Shown: positions 43,765 through 53,169, counted from the first letter of the stretch. The stretch is 64,000 nucleotides of DNA from JABCZZ01 sp964454545 (GCA_964454545.1 CAYVTI010000004.1:1-64000), one strand, 5' to 3'. Translations and numbers: made by a program. Notes: generated by a model from the sequence alone, not told the origin.

Positions 43765-44295
43765 ATGGCGGACAATAAATCACCAGAAATCGTGTTGAAA
43801 GAAGCAGGGGCAAAAATTGCATTAGCCGATCCTACTGCAGACTCCGCCAAGGCAATCGGTGAATATTTCGAAGTTCTAAAAACTGGCCAGATGAACGACA
43901 AGCTGGATAAGGAAGTCCTGATGATGCTGGCAAAAGCGGTCCAATCCGGCATAGATATCAATCAGGCGCAGCAACTTGCGCAGCAGGGATTTGAGTCCGA
44001 GAAAACAAAAGTAGAAACATTATCGACCGTCGCAGCTGGACTGGTTGGTGCAGCAGGAGGGGTAGGAGTCAACGCATCAGAATCAGAAAAAATCAAGGTA
44101 GAGCTGCAGGCCGCGCAAAGCTTCGTCAATTTTAAGGCTGAAGGAACCAAAGAACAAGTGGGAGAAGCCGTCATCGGGGCTGCTGCCCTTGCAGGTGGCA
44201 TCGGTGCACAGGCGCCAGGTACTCCTGCAACATGGGCAGAAAGGATTACCGCAGAGAGAGAGCAGGCATTACTGACAGCAAAAAACACCAAATAA
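43765..44295 (+). CDS. Hypothetical protein with two Gly/Ala-rich segments
   Basis: 176 residues, no signal peptide. The first 95 residues are mostly helical and charged; two Gly/Ala-rich stretches follow (TVAAGLVGAAGGVGV near 93, AVIGAAALAGGIGAQAPG near 135), which could be membrane-interacting or flexible. AGGGAGATGGG before the ATG is a strong ribosome site, so it is expressed. Convergent with rluD. Not recognised. Confidence 0.75.
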   Translation: MADNKSPEIVLKEAGAKIALADPTADSAKAIGEYFEVLKTGQMNDKLDKEVLMMLAKAVQSGIDINQAQQLAQQGFESEKTKVETLSTVAAGLVGAAGGVGVNASESEKIKVELQAAQSFVNFKAEGTKEQVGEAVIGAAALAGGIGAQAPGTPATWAERITAEREQALLTAKNTK

Positions 44296-44310
44296 GCGCC
44301 TACCTTACAT

Positions 44311-45237
44311 TTATTTAAGCCTGTCTATCAACTCCTGCATATCCTGCGGAATGGGAGAAGATAACTCCATCACTTTCCTGCTTATGGGATGAATGAAGCC
44401 GATTCGCGCCGCGTGTAATGCCTGCCTGTGAAAGTCAAATTTCTTGCTACTGCCGCGTCCATACACCGGATCGCCTACTAGGGGACAGCCTATATGCGTC
44501 ATGTGCACGCGTACCTGATGCGTACGCCCGGTCTCTAATGTACATGTAACCAGCGCGCTGTCTGAAAGCACTTCTTCCGTCTTGTAATGAGTCACCGCAT
44601 GCCTGCCGCCACTTTTCACCACCGCCATCTTCTTGCGGTTTACTGGCGAGCGGGCGATATTCCCCGTTATGGTGCCGGAAAGCGGCTTCGGGATGCCCTT
44701 CACCACCGCCACATATTGCCGTTTCAATGTCCTCCTGGCAAGCTGCTCCGCCAGATGGTGGTGAGCAACGTCATGCTTGGCAACCACCAGTAACCCGCTG
44801 GTATCCTTATCAATTCTATGGACAATTCCCGGCCGTATTACCCCGCCGATGCCGGAAAGCGAGCTTCCGCAATGGGCAAGAAGCGCGTTAACCAGTGTGT
44901 CGGAAACGTGGCCGGGAGCGGGATGTACGGTCATGCCTGCGGGCTTGTCTATCACCAGCAGATGTTCATCCTCAAATACGATATTTAGCGCTGTTGGAAC
45001 GGCAATAATATCAGTATTCTCAGGTGGATAGATTGATATTTCGTATATTTCGCCCTGTTTAACCTTGCGGCTCGCGTCTTTTATGATACTATCCGCGGCC
45101 TTGACACAGCCCTGGCCAATGAGTTGCTGGACACGGTTGCGCGAGAATTCCGGCAGATGCATGGACAGATATTTATCGAGTCTTTGTCCGCTTTCTTCCG
45201 CTTCTATGATAACAGTTTTATGATTCATATTTGACAT
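44311..45237 (-). CDS. rluD: 23S rRNA pseudouridine synthase, RluD type
   Basis: 308 residues: N-terminal S4 domain (RLDKYLSMHLPEFSRNRVQQLI) and RsuA/RluA catalytic domain with the nucleophilic Asp in HRIDKDTSGLLVVAKHD near residue 140. RluD modifies helix 69 of 23S rRNA. Start is ATG 45237 or ATG 45228. The thrC start on the opposite strand is only 2 nt away. Confidence 0.93.
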   Translation of the reverse strand: MSNMNHKTVIIEAEESGQRLDKYLSMHLPEFSRNRVQQLIGQGCVKAADSIIKDASRKVKQGEIYEISIYPPENTDIIAVPTALNIVFEDEHLLVIDKPAGMTVHPAPGHVSDTLVNALLAHCGSSLSGIGGVIRPGIVHRIDKDTSGLLVVAKHDVAHHHLAEQLARRTLKRQYVAVVKGIPKPLSGTITGNIARSPVNRKKMAVVKSGGRHAVTHYKTEEVLSDSALVTCTLETGRTHQVRVHMTHIGCPLVGDPVYGRGSSKKFDFHRQALHAARIGFIHPISRKVMELSSPIPQDMQELIDRLK

Positions 45238-45239
45238 TC

Positions 45240-46631
45240 ATGATAAACTACATTTCCACACGCGGGCAAGCTCCGGTTTTGTCTTTCCAGGATGTCGTCA
45301 TGGCAGGCCTTGCGAGCGACGGCGGGCTTTATGTGCCTAACTCCCTGCCGCAGTTCGCCCCGCATGAACTGGTGGAGATGTCTTCGCTCTCTTATACGGA
45401 ACTCGCGCTGCGTGTGATGCAGCCTTTCATCGGAGAGGCAATTCCGGAAAAAGACCTGAGAGCCATTATTGAAAATTCCTATAAAGCATTCCGGCACAAG
45501 GCCATCGCCCCACTGAAACAGATCGGGCATAACGAATTCCTGCTGGAATTATTCCACGGCCCTACCCTGGCCTTCAAGGATTTTGCCCTGCAGTTCCTGG
45601 GGCGCATACTGGAATATTTTCTTGCGCGCAGTAACCAGCAGATTACCGTCATAGGCGCGACATCGGGAGATACCGGCTCGGCGGCGATTGAAGGCTGCCG
45701 TGGGCGCAGGAATATGCGGATATTTATTCTGCATCCGCATAACCGGGTATCGGATGTCCAGCGCCGTCAGATGACCACTGTTACGGATAAGAATGTTTTT
45801 AATATTGCCATTGAAGGAACATTTGACGACTGTCAGGATATCGTGAAATCGCTTTTTGCGGATACTGCATTCCGCGAGAAACAGAAACTGACGGCGGTCA
45901 ATTCCATCAACTGGGCGCGCATCCTGGCCCAGATCGTGTATTATTTCTACGCCGCAGCTACACTCGGCGCTCCGGCCAAACGGATAAGCTTCTGTGTGCC
46001 GACCGGCAACTTCGGGGATATTTACGCCGGCTATATCGCAAAGCAGATGGGGCTGCCTGTCGAGAAGCTCATCATAGCCACCAACAGGAACGATATCCTT
46101 GCCCGCTGCCTTGCGACCGGAGTTTACGGCATGGAAGGCGTGACGCCGACCATAAGCCCCAGCATGGATATTGAAGTCTCCAGCAATTTTGAACGTTTGT
46201 TATTCGATCTATATGCGCGTGACGGTAAAACCATCTTGAAACTTATGCAGGAGCTTCGTAAGGACAGGAAAATGTCGCTGTCCGAGTCCGCACTGCTCAG
46301 GCTTCGCAGCTATTTTTCCGCAGGCAAGGCAGACGACATACTGACAAAACGGACTATTTCCACACTATATAAGGAATGCGGAGAATTACTGGATCCACAT
46401 ACGGCGGTAGGCGTTGCGGTCGGGAGCAAAGTCCATGCGGATAAGGCAACGGCGCTTGTCACGCTCGCCACTGCCCATCCGGCGAAATTCCCAAATGCCG
46501 TAAAAGAAGCCACCGGCATTTATCCTTCCCTGCCCTCCCACCTTGCCCCCATTATGGAAAGCAAGGAAAAGTTCGAGGCGCTGCCAGCAAATACAGACAC
46601 AGTAAAAGCGTTTATAGAAAGCCACTCATGA
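45240..46631 (+). CDS. thrC: Threonine synthase
   Basis: PLP enzyme that converts O-phosphohomoserine to threonine. 463 residues from ATG 45240 (MINYISTRG); an upstream TTG in frame is less likely. The PLP lysine is in FHGPTLAFKDFALQF near residue 110, with GATSGDTGSAAIEG for phosphate binding. Overlaps the following peptidase gene by ATGA. No ribosome site is visible, and the promoter must lie inside rluD. Confidence 0.96.
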   Translation: MINYISTRGQAPVLSFQDVVMAGLASDGGLYVPNSLPQFAPHELVEMSSLSYTELALRVMQPFIGEAIPEKDLRAIIENSYKAFRHKAIAPLKQIGHNEFLLELFHGPTLAFKDFALQFLGRILEYFLARSNQQITVIGATSGDTGSAAIEGCRGRRNMRIFILHPHNRVSDVQRRQMTTVTDKNVFNIAIEGTFDDCQDIVKSLFADTAFREKQKLTAVNSINWARILAQIVYYFYAAATLGAPAKRISFCVPTGNFGDIYAGYIAKQMGLPVEKLIIATNRNDILARCLATGVYGMEGVTPTISPSMDIEVSSNFERLLFDLYARDGKTILKLMQELRKDRKMSLSESALLRLRSYFSAGKADDILTKRTISTLYKECGELLDPHTAVGVAVGSKVHADKATALVTLATAHPAKFPNAVKEATGIYPSLPSHLAPIMESKEKFEALPANTDTVKAFIESHS

Positions 46632-47917
46632 CCTACCATATTACGACACTGCCTTCGGGCCTGCGCGCCGCGACCGAAACCCTTCCCGGCATGGAATCCG
46701 TAACCGTCGCCGTAAGCGTTGCGGTGGGCGCGCGTTATGAAAATACCAATGAAGGCGGACTTTCCCATATGCTGGAGCATATGGCGTTCAAGGGTACAAA
46801 GCGCCGCTCTGCACTTGCTATTGCAGAAGAGATGGACATGGCGGGCGGCAACATGAATGCCTATACCTCCATGGAAAGCACGGTATATCACATCCGCGTC
46901 CTGAAAAACGACCTGCCGCTTGCCGTTGACATGCTGGCGGACATTCTCCAGAATTCGGTATTCGATGAAAAGGAACTGGAACGGGAACGCCAGGTTATCC
47001 TGCAGGAAATCGCCATGCATTATGACACTCCCGACGATCTGATACTGGATCATTTCAGCGAAACGGCTTATCCGGAACAGGCAATCGGGCGCTCCATTCT
47101 TGGGCTCCCCGAACAGGTACAGCGCTACAGCAATGAAGATTTGATCCGGTACATAGGGAAGCATTACAATACTTCCAGCATGGTGATTACCGCTGCCGGG
47201 AATATTGAACATGAGGATTTTGCCAGACTGGTCAGCGAACATTTTACGACTCTCCCTGTTTCTCCCAGAACCACTCCGGCAACAGCGATTTACACAGGCG
47301 GCGACAGGCGTACCGAGCGCAAGCTTGAACAACTGCACATGATGCTGGGATTTGAGGGCGTCTCATTTAACCATAGCGATTATTATACCCTGCAGGTTAT
47401 GGCCACCATACTGGGCGGTGGCATGTCGTCGCGCCTGTTCCAGGAAATTCGTGAGAAGCGCGGGCTTGCTTATACTGTGCAGGCATTCGTATCCTCTTAT
47501 ACGGATACCGGAACACTCGGAATTTATGCTGCCACGAATGAAGAAAAAGCATCCGGCATGCTTCCTGTCATCTGCGAGGAAGTCATCAAGATACAGGGCA
47601 GTATAACCGATCAGGAATTGCACCGTGCAAAGAACCAGATAAAAGCCAACCTGCTGATGGCACGCGAGAGCAGTTCTTCCATCGCTGAATGGATCGGCAG
47701 GCACCTCCTCCTTTACGGCCGTTACAAACCCGCATCGGAAATCGCCGCATTAATCGACGCCATCGGCAAAGACGACGTCACACGCGTGAGCAGAGATATG
47801 CTCAAGCGCAACGCCATAACCATCACGACTTTGGGGCCGCAGAAAAATATCCCCGACTATAATAGCCTGGTCAGGGAATGGTTTCTCCCCGATGCCATAA
47901 AATATAAAACCGCGTAA
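46628..47917 (+). CDS. M16 family zinc peptidase (mitochondrial-processing-peptidase-like)
   Basis: 429 residues. The inverted zinc motif HxxEH is HMLEH near residue 47, followed by the third ligand region ELERERQVILQEIAM near 118. The C-terminal half holds the substrate-arm domain (GGGMSSRLFQEIREKRGLAYTV). The thrC-M16 pair is common in alphaproteobacteria. Cytosolic or periplasmic location is unclear because no signal peptide is present. Confidence 0.93.
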   Translation: MTYHITTLPSGLRAATETLPGMESVTVAVSVAVGARYENTNEGGLSHMLEHMAFKGTKRRSALAIAEEMDMAGGNMNAYTSMESTVYHIRVLKNDLPLAVDMLADILQNSVFDEKELERERQVILQEIAMHYDTPDDLILDHFSETAYPEQAIGRSILGLPEQVQRYSNEDLIRYIGKHYNTSSMVITAAGNIEHEDFARLVSEHFTTLPVSPRTTPATAIYTGGDRRTERKLEQLHMMLGFEGVSFNHSDYYTLQVMATILGGGMSSRLFQEIREKRGLAYTVQAFVSSYTDTGTLGIYAATNEEKASGMLPVICEEVIKIQGSITDQELHRAKNQIKANLLMARESSSSIAEWIGRHLLLYGRYKPASEIAALIDAIGKDDVTRVSRDMLKRNAITITTLGPQKNIPDYNSLVREWFLPDAIKYKTA

Positions 47918-47918
47918 A

Positions 47919-48704
47919 TTACTGCGCCGTCCAGCCGCCGTCGATGCTAAGTATCTCCCCGGTCATGGCTTCGCCATTATCATCGCACAGGAAGGCGATG
48001 AGCGCTCCGATGCTTTCCGGCCTTACGAACATCTTGTTGGGCTGCTTTTCGCCGAGCAGGTTGGCGGTCGCCTGTTCAATGCTGATATTGCCTTCTTTCG
48101 CTTTCGCTTCAATCTGCTTCTGCACCAGCGGAGTGTTCACCCACCCCGGGCAAATGGCATTGCAGGTTATCCCTGAAGTCGCCGTTTCAAGCGCGACCAC
48201 TTTCGTGAGCCCGACGATACCGTGTTTTGCCGATACGTAAGCCGCCTTATGCTCCGAGGCGACAAGGCCGTGCGCGGAAGCGATATTGATGATGCGGCCA
48301 AATTTTCGCGCCTTCATTCCGGGAACCGCTACCTTTATCGCATGGAACGCCGCCGAAAGGTTGATAGCGATGATAGCGTCCCATTTGTCATCGGGAAACT
48401 CTTCTACGGGAGCGGTAAACTGGATTCCGGCATTATTGACCAGAATATCAACGCTGCCAAGCTGGGATACCGTATCAGCCACCATCTGGCGAATGTCGGC
48501 AGGCTTGCTCATATCGGCAGCAGAATAAGACGTTTTTACTCCGTATTTTTTCGGAAGCTCGGCGACAATGCCATCAATAGTCGCCTTGTCGCCCATGCCG
48601 TTCAGCATGATATTACACCCCTGCCCGGCCAGCACATGGGCGATGGCAAGCCCTATCCCGCTCGTGGAACCGGTAACGATCGCATTTTTTCCTTTAAGTG
48701 CCAT
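47919..48704 (-). CDS. bdhA: D-3-hydroxybutyrate dehydrogenase
   Basis: 261 residues, classical SDR that oxidises 3-hydroxybutyrate to acetoacetate with NAD, part of poly-hydroxybutyrate or ketone-body use. GSTSGIGLAIA near residue 12, NNAGIQF near 92, catalytic Ser in NIASAHGLVAS and YVSAKHG near 156; CPGWVNTPLVQKQI matches BdhA rather than generic SDRs. Convergent with the M16 gene, stops 1 nt apart. Confidence 0.92.
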   Translation of the reverse strand: MALKGKNAIVTGSTSGIGLAIAHVLAGQGCNIMLNGMGDKATIDGIVAELPKKYGVKTSYSAADMSKPADIRQMVADTVSQLGSVDILVNNAGIQFTAPVEEFPDDKWDAIIAINLSAAFHAIKVAVPGMKARKFGRIINIASAHGLVASEHKAAYVSAKHGIVGLTKVVALETATSGITCNAICPGWVNTPLVQKQIEAKAKEGNISIEQATANLLGEKQPNKMFVRPESIGALIAFLCDDNGEAMTGEILSIDGGWTAQ

Positions 48705-48837
48705 AAATCCTCCTGTATTTATTATATATTTATAATCTATGCTTTATGATAGAAGCTCATAGCACTTCTAAGTTGCCATTGCCATTATTAATTATTAAAT
48801 GTAAACTGGTTTGTATGTTTTTGGAGTTTTTCAGAGT

Positions 48838-49455
48838 ATGACACCGCAGGAACAACAGATGCTGAATGATCTACTGAACAGGATTGCAGGCACTCCCGCT
48901 CCGGTTCGTGATTCTGAAGCGGACTCCATGATCCAAAGAAGCCTCGGCGCGCGACCGGATGCGCTTTATATTCTTACCCAGCTGGTCCTCGTTCAGGAAA
49001 TGGGCCTGAAACATGCCCAGCAGCAGATTCAGGATTTACAGCAACAGGCCGCACGGCCAGCACAGGCGCCATCTTCTTTTACCGGCGGGCCGTGGGGAAC
49101 GTCTGCGAATGCCCAGCAGAACTACTCCTCCCCCCAATATCCGCCTCAATTCTCCAGTTTCCTGCATAATGCACTTACCACCGCATCCGGCGTCATCGCA
49201 GGTGAGATGGCTTTCAGTGCGCTGCGTTCGCTGTTCGGTGGATTCGGAGGCGGCTCTTCCGCATGGGGCGCGCCGCTCAATACCGGAAGCAGTTTTCTCT
49301 CCGGCGCACAAAACCCGGGCACTACGATCGTGAATAATTATTACGGTGATAGCAATACCGATGTTGCAGATTCTGACGATGGCAGCAATACAGACGATCT
49401 GGTTGCGACAGATGACAGCAGCGATAGTTTTTCTGATAACAGCGATTTCTCATAA
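48838..49455 (+). CDS. DUF2076 family protein with acidic tail
   Basis: 205 residues from ATG 48838 (MTPQEQQML). The start and the ALYILTQLVLVQEMGLKHAQQQIQDLQQQ helix are typical of DUF2076. A Gly/Ser-rich middle follows, then NYYGDSNTD and a tail of Asp and Ser. Function of the family is unknown. Followed after 18 nt by the pseudopilin gene. Confidence 0.82.
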   Translation: MTPQEQQMLNDLLNRIAGTPAPVRDSEADSMIQRSLGARPDALYILTQLVLVQEMGLKHAQQQIQDLQQQAARPAQAPSSFTGGPWGTSANAQQNYSSPQYPPQFSSFLHNALTTASGVIAGEMAFSALRSLFGGFGGGSSAWGAPLNTGSSFLSGAQNPGTTIVNNYYGDSNTDVADSDDGSNTDDLVATDDSSDSFSDNSDFS

Positions 49456-49473
49456 TTCATAAAAAGTACTCTC

Positions 49474-50292
49474 ATGACAAACAGCAAAAAAGCCGGTTTT
49501 ACATTAATTGAAATGTCTGTCGTGCTGGTTATCATAGGGCTGATTGTCGCAGGCATATTTCTGGGACAATCCCTGATCCGCCAGTCGCAACTCGCAAGCG
49601 CGATGACGGATGCGCAGAAATACATCCAGGCGGCGCAGAACTTCCAACAGAAATACGGCGCCCTTCCTGGAGACTTCGCCAATGCGCAAGCTTACTGGAA
49701 TAGCGGCGCTGCTCCTACCTGCCCTTCGACCTACGCCGCCCAGCTTACTCCACCGACTACATGCAACGGCGATGGGAACGGCCAGATCGGCACTTCGGGT
49801 TCCGGCGGTTCGTATGCCGCCAGCGCTCCGGAATATTTTCTGTTCTGGGAGCATCTGTCGGATGCCCAGCTTATAAGTGGCATCTACAATGGGTCGCCTG
49901 GAAGCGCTGGCGGAGGCACAGGCAGTGATCATGTTATAGGAACCAATGCCCCTGCAAGCAAGCTTGACGGCGCAGGGTTCGGGGTTACTTGGGTTGGCGT
50001 TAAAACGAGCGGAACCACGTATTACTATAACAGCTTTGGGCATGTCTTCATATTCGGCGGATATAGCTCCAACTTCCTGCCCGCCGGCAACATCATGACG
50101 ACATTGGAAGCATTGAGCCTAGATACAAAATATGACGACGGCCTGCCTTCTTCGGGCAATATTCAATCATGGCAGCAAACCACCGGGTATTCTACTGCCT
50201 GCACGACCAGCGCAACTACAGCCCCGACAACGAAATACGATAAGACGCAACCAGGTTATAAGTGCAGCCTTATATTACTTACCGGGTTTTAA
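49474..50292 (+). CDS. Type IV pilin/pseudopilin-like protein
   Basis: 272 residues with a class III signal peptide: short basic leader MTNSKKAG, cleavage before FTLIEM, Glu at +5, and a 20-residue hydrophobic helix. The mature domain is rich in Gly, Ser and Thr with paired cysteines (PTCPSTYAA, PPTTCNGDG, STACTT, YKCSL). No prepilin peptidase or other secretion genes are in the window, so it relies on machinery elsewhere. Its stop directly abuts the GTG of zapE. Confidence 0.88.
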   Translation: MTNSKKAGFTLIEMSVVLVIIGLIVAGIFLGQSLIRQSQLASAMTDAQKYIQAAQNFQQKYGALPGDFANAQAYWNSGAAPTCPSTYAAQLTPPTTCNGDGNGQIGTSGSGGSYAASAPEYFLFWEHLSDAQLISGIYNGSPGSAGGGTGSDHVIGTNAPASKLDGAGFGVTWVGVKTSGTTYYYNSFGHVFIFGGYSSNFLPAGNIMTTLEALSLDTKYDDGLPSSGNIQSWQQTTGYSTACTTSATTAPTTKYDKTQPGYKCSLILLTGF

Positions 50293-51390
50293 GTGGCTAA
50301 TATAACTACTCCCGTTAAGTTATACGATCAGTACGTAAAAGACAGCAGACTAAAAGGTGACGCAGAGCAGAAGCGGATCATCGGACGTTTACAGCTGCTC
50401 TTTGAGCAAATCTCTGTAAAACCAAAAAATCCTCTTATTAAGAAGATAATGCCAGCCCGTTCCTCTGAAGCGCTGCGCGGGCTTTACATATGGGGAGATG
50501 TAGGACGCGGCAAATCCATGCTTATGGATATGTTCTTTCACTCCGTTCCCACGACTGCAAAGCAGCGCCTGCATTTTTATTCGCTGATGCTCGGGATTCA
50601 TAAAAGCGTGCACCTCCTGCGCCAGAAGCAAGTGGAAGATCCCGTAAAAGCCACCGCGAAGGAACTGGCAAAAAAATATAAACTGCTTTGCCTTGATGAA
50701 TTTCAGGTGACGGATGTTGCCGACGCGATGATTCTCAGTAAACTGTTCCTGGCGCTGCTGGAAGAGAACGTAGTGATAGTCATCACTTCCAACCGGCCGC
50801 CGGAAGAATTATACCTGGGGGGATTGCAGCGCGAGAAATTCCTGGATTTCGTTACATTGCTTTACGAGCGCATGGATGTTCTGGAACTGGCCTCACCGCA
50901 TGACTACCGGATGGAAAAGATCAGGGCGCTGAAATCGTTATACCTCTTCCCGCTTACCCAAAAAAATGAGCAGGAATTGCGGAATATATTCTTTGCCATC
51001 TGCGATAACGCGGAACCGGACAAAGTGACGCTGGAGGTACAAGGAAGAAAACTGCAGGTGAACAAGGCCTGCGGCAAAACCGCATGGTTCACTTTCGGCG
51101 AATTATGCGAGAAGCCGCTCGGCGCGGCGGATTATCTGGCGATATGCAACCGGTTCGATACAGTATTCATCAGCGGCATTCCTGTGCTTTCACCTGAAAT
51201 GCGCAACGAGGCGCGCCGGTTCGTCACCCTGATAGACAGCCTGTACGACAACCGGGTCAAACTCATCTGCACGGCAGACGCACCACCTACGGAACTCTAC
51301 CCGTTCGGCGATGGCGCTTTCGAATTCCAGAGAACTATCTCAAGACTCATGGAAATGCAGTCGGAGGCATATCTTGAGGGTGAGACATAG
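50293..51390 (+). CDS. zapE: Cell division ATPase ZapE (AFG1 family)
   Basis: 365 residues. Walker A is GDVGRGKSMLMDMF near residue 65 and Walker B is LLCLDEFQVTDVADA near 135; SNRPPEELYLGGLQRE is typical of the family, and ISGIPVLSPEMRNEARRFVTL of the C-terminal part. In E. coli ZapE acts at the Z-ring; the mitochondrial homologue AFG1 works in protein quality control. Starts with GTG right after the pseudopilin stop. Confidence 0.93.
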   Translation: MANITTPVKLYDQYVKDSRLKGDAEQKRIIGRLQLLFEQISVKPKNPLIKKIMPARSSEALRGLYIWGDVGRGKSMLMDMFFHSVPTTAKQRLHFYSLMLGIHKSVHLLRQKQVEDPVKATAKELAKKYKLLCLDEFQVTDVADAMILSKLFLALLEENVVIVITSNRPPEELYLGGLQREKFLDFVTLLYERMDVLELASPHDYRMEKIRALKSLYLFPLTQKNEQELRNIFFAICDNAEPDKVTLEVQGRKLQVNKACGKTAWFTFGELCEKPLGAADYLAICNRFDTVFISGIPVLSPEMRNEARRFVTLIDSLYDNRVKLICTADAPPTELYPFGDGAFEFQRTISRLMEMQSEAYLEGET

Positions 51391-51479
51391 TATCTCTGAT
51401 GCTCTTGCCATTCTTCCTATTTATTTTCATAAGTAACTATAAATAAAAGAATATTTATATAATACATTAGAATATAGTT

Positions 51480-51503
51480 AGGTCAATTCTGAAATATTGA
51501 CCT
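51480..51503. promoter_or_regulatory. Perfect inverted repeat, candidate operator of the multi-HTH gene
   Basis: AGGTCAAT (51480-51487) and ATTGACCT (51496-51503) are perfect 8-bp arms around 8 nt. The right arm contains TTGACC, which can serve as -35 for a TAATAT 16 nt downstream. A bound dimer would cover the promoter of the gene at 51554; autoregulation is a natural guess. Confidence 0.5.
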
Positions 51504-51506
51504 CTA

Positions 51507-51521
51507 TTAACGTCTTATTAA
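51507..51521 (+). promoter_or_regulatory. CtrA-type TTAA-N7-TTAA box upstream of the multi-HTH gene
   Basis: TTAA (51507-51510), seven bases, TTAA (51518-51521), directly after the palindromic operator and 33 nt before the ATG. The surrounding region is AT-rich, so chance occurrence is possible. Confidence 0.3.
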
Positions 51522-51553
51522 TATATATTTGTTAGATTTGCATAAGAATAGTC

Positions 51554-53158
51554 ATGATAAAATTTTTTCGCACTGACAAGATTATGGTCCAAGAATTTTC
51601 TGAATCAGCATCTCCACTCCGAACTTTTACAGAATTAATAAAATTGAGTCAGCTTTATCACTCTAAAGAAGATGGCACATCACAAACATTGCCTGATATT
51701 AGCGTAAAACTGGGGTTACCCCGCGGCATAGTAGAAATGTGGTACAGGACAGGAACAATCAATCTTGATCCTAGCACTCCTGAAGCTAACAAGATCATGA
51801 AGCTCTTCAAAGATCGATGGGGTAATTGGGGTAAAAATGAGAGTACTGCCTATTATTATCATAAATTAAAGATGGCGCTTGGGTGGGAACTGGATGATAG
51901 TGATATACGTCGGATGAATGAGTATGAGATGAAAAAGAGGACACAGGAAACAAAAGCAGAACCTCATCCAAAAACTCCAACTCATCCTTCAGATCGCACT
52001 TTCGTACCCTTCTCAAGGGAAGAACAAGAAACCAGATCGTCTTCCGCCTCACCTGTAAGGCCACAGGTATATGTAGCTAAGGCTGCTATACAAGAAAGAA
52101 GGATAGTACCTGCAACACTAGCAAAAAAGCCTTTATCTCCACAAACTGCTCCTAGACCTCAGCGCTCTGTTAGTCGAGACGCTGAACCTGTTCCTCAAAT
52201 CTTACCAGAACAGCTAAGTGAAAGACTGAAAAGAAAGAGATGCATCAGTGGAATAAATGGCGGAGAACTTCTTAAACAATCGCGGATACAAGCAAACCTG
52301 ACACAAGCGCAGCTTGCTGAACAGTCAGGAGTTCCGCGTAGTGACATTATTCACTTCGAGAACAATAATTTATCTAAGCTATGGATATATATAGGTGATA
52401 TTATAAAAGTACTTAACCCCGATCCTGAGAAGACAGTCTTGCTGAATGCTATAGCACTAGATGCTAAAACAGAATACTTGGAAAAAGTTCCGCTGGACAG
52501 AGAACAGGCAATAAGGGTTATCAATATAGCACTGCGAAATCACTCTCAGGTTACAGGGAGTGAATTATTGGAAGCTTTTATGGTACGAGCAAACATTTCC
52601 CATGAAAAATTAGCTGAAAAAGCAGGAATCTCCAGAAGACAAATCGGCACTTTACTATCCGGAGCGCCAAAAACTCTTTACCAATATGTAGAAATACTTT
52701 CGGATACCCTTGCGGCACTTCCAAATAGCAGGTTTACACCAGCAGACAAAGAGCTTTTCTGGCAGTGCACGCTTTCCAAAGAATTAACTCTTATTGCCAA
52801 CGCCAATAAAGGAGAAGATGTCCCGTTAGGAGACCTGATGCTGGCATATACGAAAAAGGCCCATTTTCAAGGTAACGATTTGGCATTACGCATGGGGGTC
52901 GATGCGTCAAAAATATCATTATATCTAAAAGGGCATATACCAGATAACCGTGTTGAGAGCTTTGCAATGGTATGTGGGCTTCTGCCAGACGAAAAACAAA
53001 ATTTAATAGAGCGCCTTGAACATGAAAAGAGCAAGAAAACCACTGCTGTAACCCATGAACATTGTGAGGGTGAACAGCCACATTATGGCTGCGGGCTTCC
53101 GCCTCCACCAAGGAATCCAGGAAGAGGCGCGCATAATAAAGTAAAACCTGTCTTATAG
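51554..53158 (+). CDS. Protein with three tandem XRE-like helix-turn-helix modules and a fourth possible HTH
   Basis: 534 residues, soluble. A first HTH-like segment lies at 47-72 (LPDISVKLGLPRGIVEMW), then a Pro/Ser-rich basic linker at about 130-225. Three similar modules follow about 90-100 residues apart: 236-271 (LTQAQLAEQSGVPRSDIIHF), 335-372 (ISHEKLAEKAGISRRQIGTL) and 424-462 (GNDLALRMGVDASKISLYL), each with a helical companion segment. The tail is Cys/His/Pro-rich (EHCEGEQPHYGCGLPPPP). More AT-rich than its neighbours, with no functional partner next to it. Probably a DNA-binding regulator; family not recognised. ATG 51584 is an alternative start. Confidence 0.8.
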   Translation: MIKFFRTDKIMVQEFSESASPLRTFTELIKLSQLYHSKEDGTSQTLPDISVKLGLPRGIVEMWYRTGTINLDPSTPEANKIMKLFKDRWGNWGKNESTAYYYHKLKMALGWELDDSDIRRMNEYEMKKRTQETKAEPHPKTPTHPSDRTFVPFSREEQETRSSSASPVRPQVYVAKAAIQERRIVPATLAKKPLSPQTAPRPQRSVSRDAEPVPQILPEQLSERLKRKRCISGINGGELLKQSRIQANLTQAQLAEQSGVPRSDIIHFENNNLSKLWIYIGDIIKVLNPDPEKTVLLNAIALDAKTEYLEKVPLDREQAIRVINIALRNHSQVTGSELLEAFMVRANISHEKLAEKAGISRRQIGTLLSGAPKTLYQYVEILSDTLAALPNSRFTPADKELFWQCTLSKELTLIANANKGEDVPLGDLMLAYTKKAHFQGNDLALRMGVDASKISLYLKGHIPDNRVESFAMVCGLLPDEKQNLIERLEHEKSKKTTAVTHEHCEGEQPHYGCGLPPPPRNPGRGAHNKVKPVL

Positions 53159-53169
53159 ATTGCTTTCCT

